DNA of 14,854 nt from JBBSHJ01 sp038253135 (GTDB lineage: Bacteria > Actinomycetota > Actinomycetes > Mycobacteriales > QHCD01): NCBI GenBank assembly GCA_038253135.1, contig JBBSHJ010000080.1:1-14854 (forward strand). The letters are read 5' to 3'. The notes under the pieces are model-generated. The model saw nothing but the letters and a program-made list of their open reading frames with translations, searched no databases and was not told where the DNA came from. Position 1 is the first letter of the stretch. Every line of letters starts with the position of its first letter. Shown in pieces: positions 13,571 through 14,854 of the stretch. The position numbers and the translations under genes were made by a program.

Positions 13571-13585
13571 TGGGTCGGCGACCCA
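13571..13585. promoter_or_regulatory. 15-bp palindrome at the -35 region of the aro leader promoter
   Basis: TGGGTCG-G-CGACCCA is a perfect palindrome with a one-base centre. It follows the MmcQ/YjbR stop at 13567 and ends 17 bases before the -10 TAGTAT, so it covers the -35 position. It is either a repressor operator or, less likely given the tiny loop and lack of T run, a terminator. Confidence 0.45.
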
Positions 13586-13602
13586 GCTGCTCGCGCAGCG
13601 GC

Positions 13603-13608
13603 TAGTAT
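13603..13608 (+). promoter_or_regulatory. -10 element for the aroF leader transcript
   Basis: TAGTAT (TANNNT) is followed by seven bases (GTACGAC) and then GTG 13616, the likely first codon of the leader peptide. The overlapping ATG at 13607 would lie inside the -10 element and so probably is not transcribed. Confidence 0.6.
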
Positions 13609-13615
13609 GTACGAC

Positions 13616-13684
13616 GTGTTGCAGTGCTATCCGTGGTTTAGCCAGCCGGCCCGGCAGGGGCACGGCAGCTGCACCACGCGCTGA
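13616..13684 (+). CDS. leader peptide of the DAHP synthase attenuator (Tyr-Pro-Trp-Phe)
   Basis: A 22-codon reading frame from GTG 13616 to TGA 13682-13684 encodes a peptide with the stretch QCYPWFSQ near its start. Tyr (13628), Trp (13634) and Phe (13637), the three end products that control DAHP synthase, are nearly consecutive, and the frame lies directly upstream of a DAHP synthase gene. Segment AGCCGGCC, which begins at 13644, can pair downstream, so a ribosome stalled at these codons would mask it. Leader peptides before aromatic genes work this way; one before aroF (aroR) has been described in Corynebacterium glutamicum. ATG 13607 in the same frame would add Met-Tyr-Asp but sits inside the -10 element. 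The peptide itself needs no function. Confidence 0.72.
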   Translation: MLQCYPWFSQPARQGHGSCTTR

Positions 13685-13730
13685 CGCTCTGCCTGGCCGG
13701 CTTCCCGCCGGGGCCATTGCGCCCCGCCGC
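13644..13730 (+). promoter_or_regulatory. transcription attenuator with three competing hairpins upstream of aroF
   Basis: Segment 1, AGCCGGCC (13644-13651), pairs perfectly with segment 2, GGCCGGCT (13695-13702). Segment 2 can instead pair with segment 3: CCGGC (13697-13701) with GCCGG (13707-13711), extended by GG/CC across a bulge. Segment 3 can instead pair with segment 4: CGGGGC (13709-13714) with GCCCCG (13721-13726), loop CATTGC. The 1:2 and 3:4 folds are compatible and would be the off state; 2:3 excludes both and would be the on state when the ribosome stalls at the Tyr-Trp-Phe codons. These pairings were read by eye. Confidence 0.6.
13709..13726 (+). terminator. attenuator terminator hairpin (segments 3:4)
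   Basis: CGGGGC and GCCCCG form a 6-base-pair all-GC stem with a 6-base loop, followed by CCGCTTGATCT rather than a clean T run. It is a weak intrinsic terminator by E. coli standards; its place in the competing fold is the main support. Confidence 0.45.
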
Positions 13731-13783
13731 TTGATCTCCCGTGAGACCCACCCGAGATGCGGAGCCGCCACCCGAGTCTTCGC

Positions 13784-13809
13784 GGGTCCGCAAGGACAGG
13801 ATCGGACCC
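13784..13809 (+). promoter_or_regulatory. hairpin holding the aroF Shine-Dalgarno in its loop
   Basis: GGGTCCG (13784-13790) and CGGACCC (13803-13809) are perfect inverted 7-mers. The 12-base loop contains AAGGACAGGA, the ribosome binding site, and the stem ends two bases before ATG 13812. ACCCG (13770-13774) can compete for CGGGT (13783-13787), giving a possible alternative fold. Confidence 0.55.
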
Positions 13810-13811
13810 TG

Positions 13812-14854
13812 ATGAGTGCGCTGAGAACCGCCCCCACCGACGTCCCGCTCTCCGCTTCGTCCACCAGCAACCGGCGCATCGCCGGCGTACGCCCGCTGCT
13901 CTCGCCCGCCCTGTTGCGGGACGAGCTGCCGCTGCGGCCGGACGCGGCGGCGCGGGTCCTGGCCGGCCGGGAGGCGGTGGCCGGTGTCCTTTCCGGCACC
14001 GACGACCGCCTCCTCGTTCTCGTCGGCCCGTGCTCGGTGCACGACCCGGACGCGGCGCTGGAGTACGCCGGGCGGCTGGCCGAAGCGGCGGCGGCGTACG
14101 CCGACCGGCTGGCCGTCGTGATGCGGGTCTATTTCGAGAAGCCGCGCAGCACGCTGGGCTGGAAGGGTCTGATCAACGATCCGGCGCTGGACGGGAGCTT
14201 CGACGTCAACACCGGTCTGCGCACCGCGCGCCGGCTGCTGCTGCAGATCCTCGACGGCGGCCTGTCGGTCGGGTGTGAGTTCCTCGACCCGATCACGCCG
14301 CAGTACATCGCCGACACGGTGAGCTGGGGCTCGATCGGCGCGCGGACCGCGGCCAGCCAGATCCACCGCGAGCTGGTCTCCGGCCTGTCCATGCCGGTGG
14401 GAATCAAGAACTCCACCGAGGGCGACGTGCAGGTGGCCGTCGACGCCGTGCGCGCAGCGGCGGGAACGCACGTCTTCACCGGCATCACGGAGGATGGTGT
14501 GGCCGCGATCCTCTCTACCACCGGCAATTCCGACTGTCACATCGTGTTGCGCGGCAGCGCGAGCGGGTCCAACTACGACGAGGCCTCGGTCGCCGACGCG
14601 GTCGGCCGGCTGGACGCTGCCCGGCTGCCGCGCCGCCTCATCGTCGATGCGAGCCACGGCAACAGTGGCAAGGACCATCGGCGCCAGCCGGCCGTCGTTC
14701 GCGACGTCGCGTCCCGGGTCGCCGCCGGCGATCACACCCTCGCCGGGATGATGCTGGAGAGCTTCCTCGTCGCGGGCCGTCAGGATCTCGATCCGGCCGA
14801 CCCGGGCCGGCTCACCTACGGGCAGAGCATCACCGACGCCTGCCTGGCCTGGGA
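13812..14854 (+). CDS. aroF: class I 3-deoxy-7-phosphoheptulonate (DAHP) synthase, 3' end cut by the window
   Basis: This enzyme condenses phosphoenolpyruvate and erythrose 4-phosphate, the first step of the shikimate pathway to Phe, Tyr and Trp. From ATG 13812, 347 codons are visible, close to full length (about 350-370). Class I (AroF/G/H type) motifs: VGPCSVHDP with the metal-binding Cys near residue 74, RVYFEKPRSTLGWKGLINDP, CEFLDPITPQYIADTVSWGS with IGART, MPVGIKNSTEG, IVLRGSASG, VDASHGNSGKDHRRQP (His ligand), MMLESFLVAG (Glu ligand) and GQSITDACLAW (Asp ligand). AGGA lies about ten bases before the ATG, in the loop of a hairpin. The upstream leader peptide and attenuator suggest control by charged tRNA-Tyr, tRNA-Trp or tRNA-Phe, besides any allosteric feedback. 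Many Actinobacteria rely on a class II enzyme, so a second DAHP synthase may exist elsewhere. Confidence 0.95.
   Translation, partial: MSALRTAPTDVPLSASSTSNRRIAGVRPLLSPALLRDELPLRPDAAARVLAGREAVAGVLSGTDDRLLVLVGPCSVHDPDAALEYAGRLAEAAAAYADRLAVVMRVYFEKPRSTLGWKGLINDPALDGSFDVNTGLRTARRLLLQILDGGLSVGCEFLDPITPQYIADTVSWGSIGARTAASQIHRELVSGLSMPVGIKNSTEGDVQVAVDAVRAAAGTHVFTGITEDGVAAILSTTGNSDCHIVLRGSASGSNYDEASVADAVGRLDAARLPRRLIVDASHGNSGKDHRRQPAVVRDVASRVAAGDHTLAGMMLESFLVAGRQDLDPADPGRLTYGQSITDACLAW

Overview
The window is GC-rich throughout, uses GTG starts freely, and carries gene families and gene order typical of Actinobacteria (hisG, PH-domain protein, infC-rpmI-rplT, SpoU methyltransferase). It reads as chromosomal DNA from a high-GC actinobacterium; I cannot name the genus. 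No rRNA, tRNA, insertion sequence or CRISPR array was seen.

Layout. (1) 1-2431: 3' end of rsmB, an aminoglycoside-phosphotransferase-fold kinase, then rpe. (2) 2421-4550: a Nudix hydrolase (minus strand) divergent from an Fpg-type DNA glycosylase, then a chloramphenicol-phosphotransferase-like P-loop kinase on the minus strand. (3) 4688-7539: a VapC toxin remnant, hisG, a duplicated YdcZ-type DMT transporter and a membrane PH-domain protein. (4) 7540-10183: the translation cluster infC-rpmI-rplT plus a SpoU rRNA methyltransferase, with a long structured infC leader; infC appears to start with ATT. (5) 10183-11397: an MFS transporter overlapping the methyltransferase stop. (6) 11541-13567: a frameshifted DUF222/HNH (13E12-type) gene, an AT-rich regulatory island with two perfect DnaA boxes, and a short MmcQ/YjbR protein. 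(7) 13568-14854: a leader-peptide attenuator followed by a class I DAHP synthase gene that runs off the window.

Strongest observations. Upstream of the DAHP synthase gene is what looks like a complete ribosome-mediated attenuator: a -10 element seven bases before a GTG, a 22-residue leader peptide with consecutive Tyr-Pro-Trp-Phe codons, and three competing hairpins, the first lying just after those codons. A second hairpin holds the aroF ribosome binding site in its loop. The same -10 plus 7 nt plus start-codon geometry recurs before rpe, hisG, the PH-domain gene and the HNH gene, which points to widespread leaderless transcription. The infC leader has a terminator-like hairpin with a T run, suggesting autoregulation of the ribosomal protein operon.

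The usual actinobacterial riboflavin/hisE block between rpe and hisG is not here. In its place are repair, kinase and toxin-remnant genes, so regions 2-3 and 5-6 look like accessory insertions in a conserved backbone.
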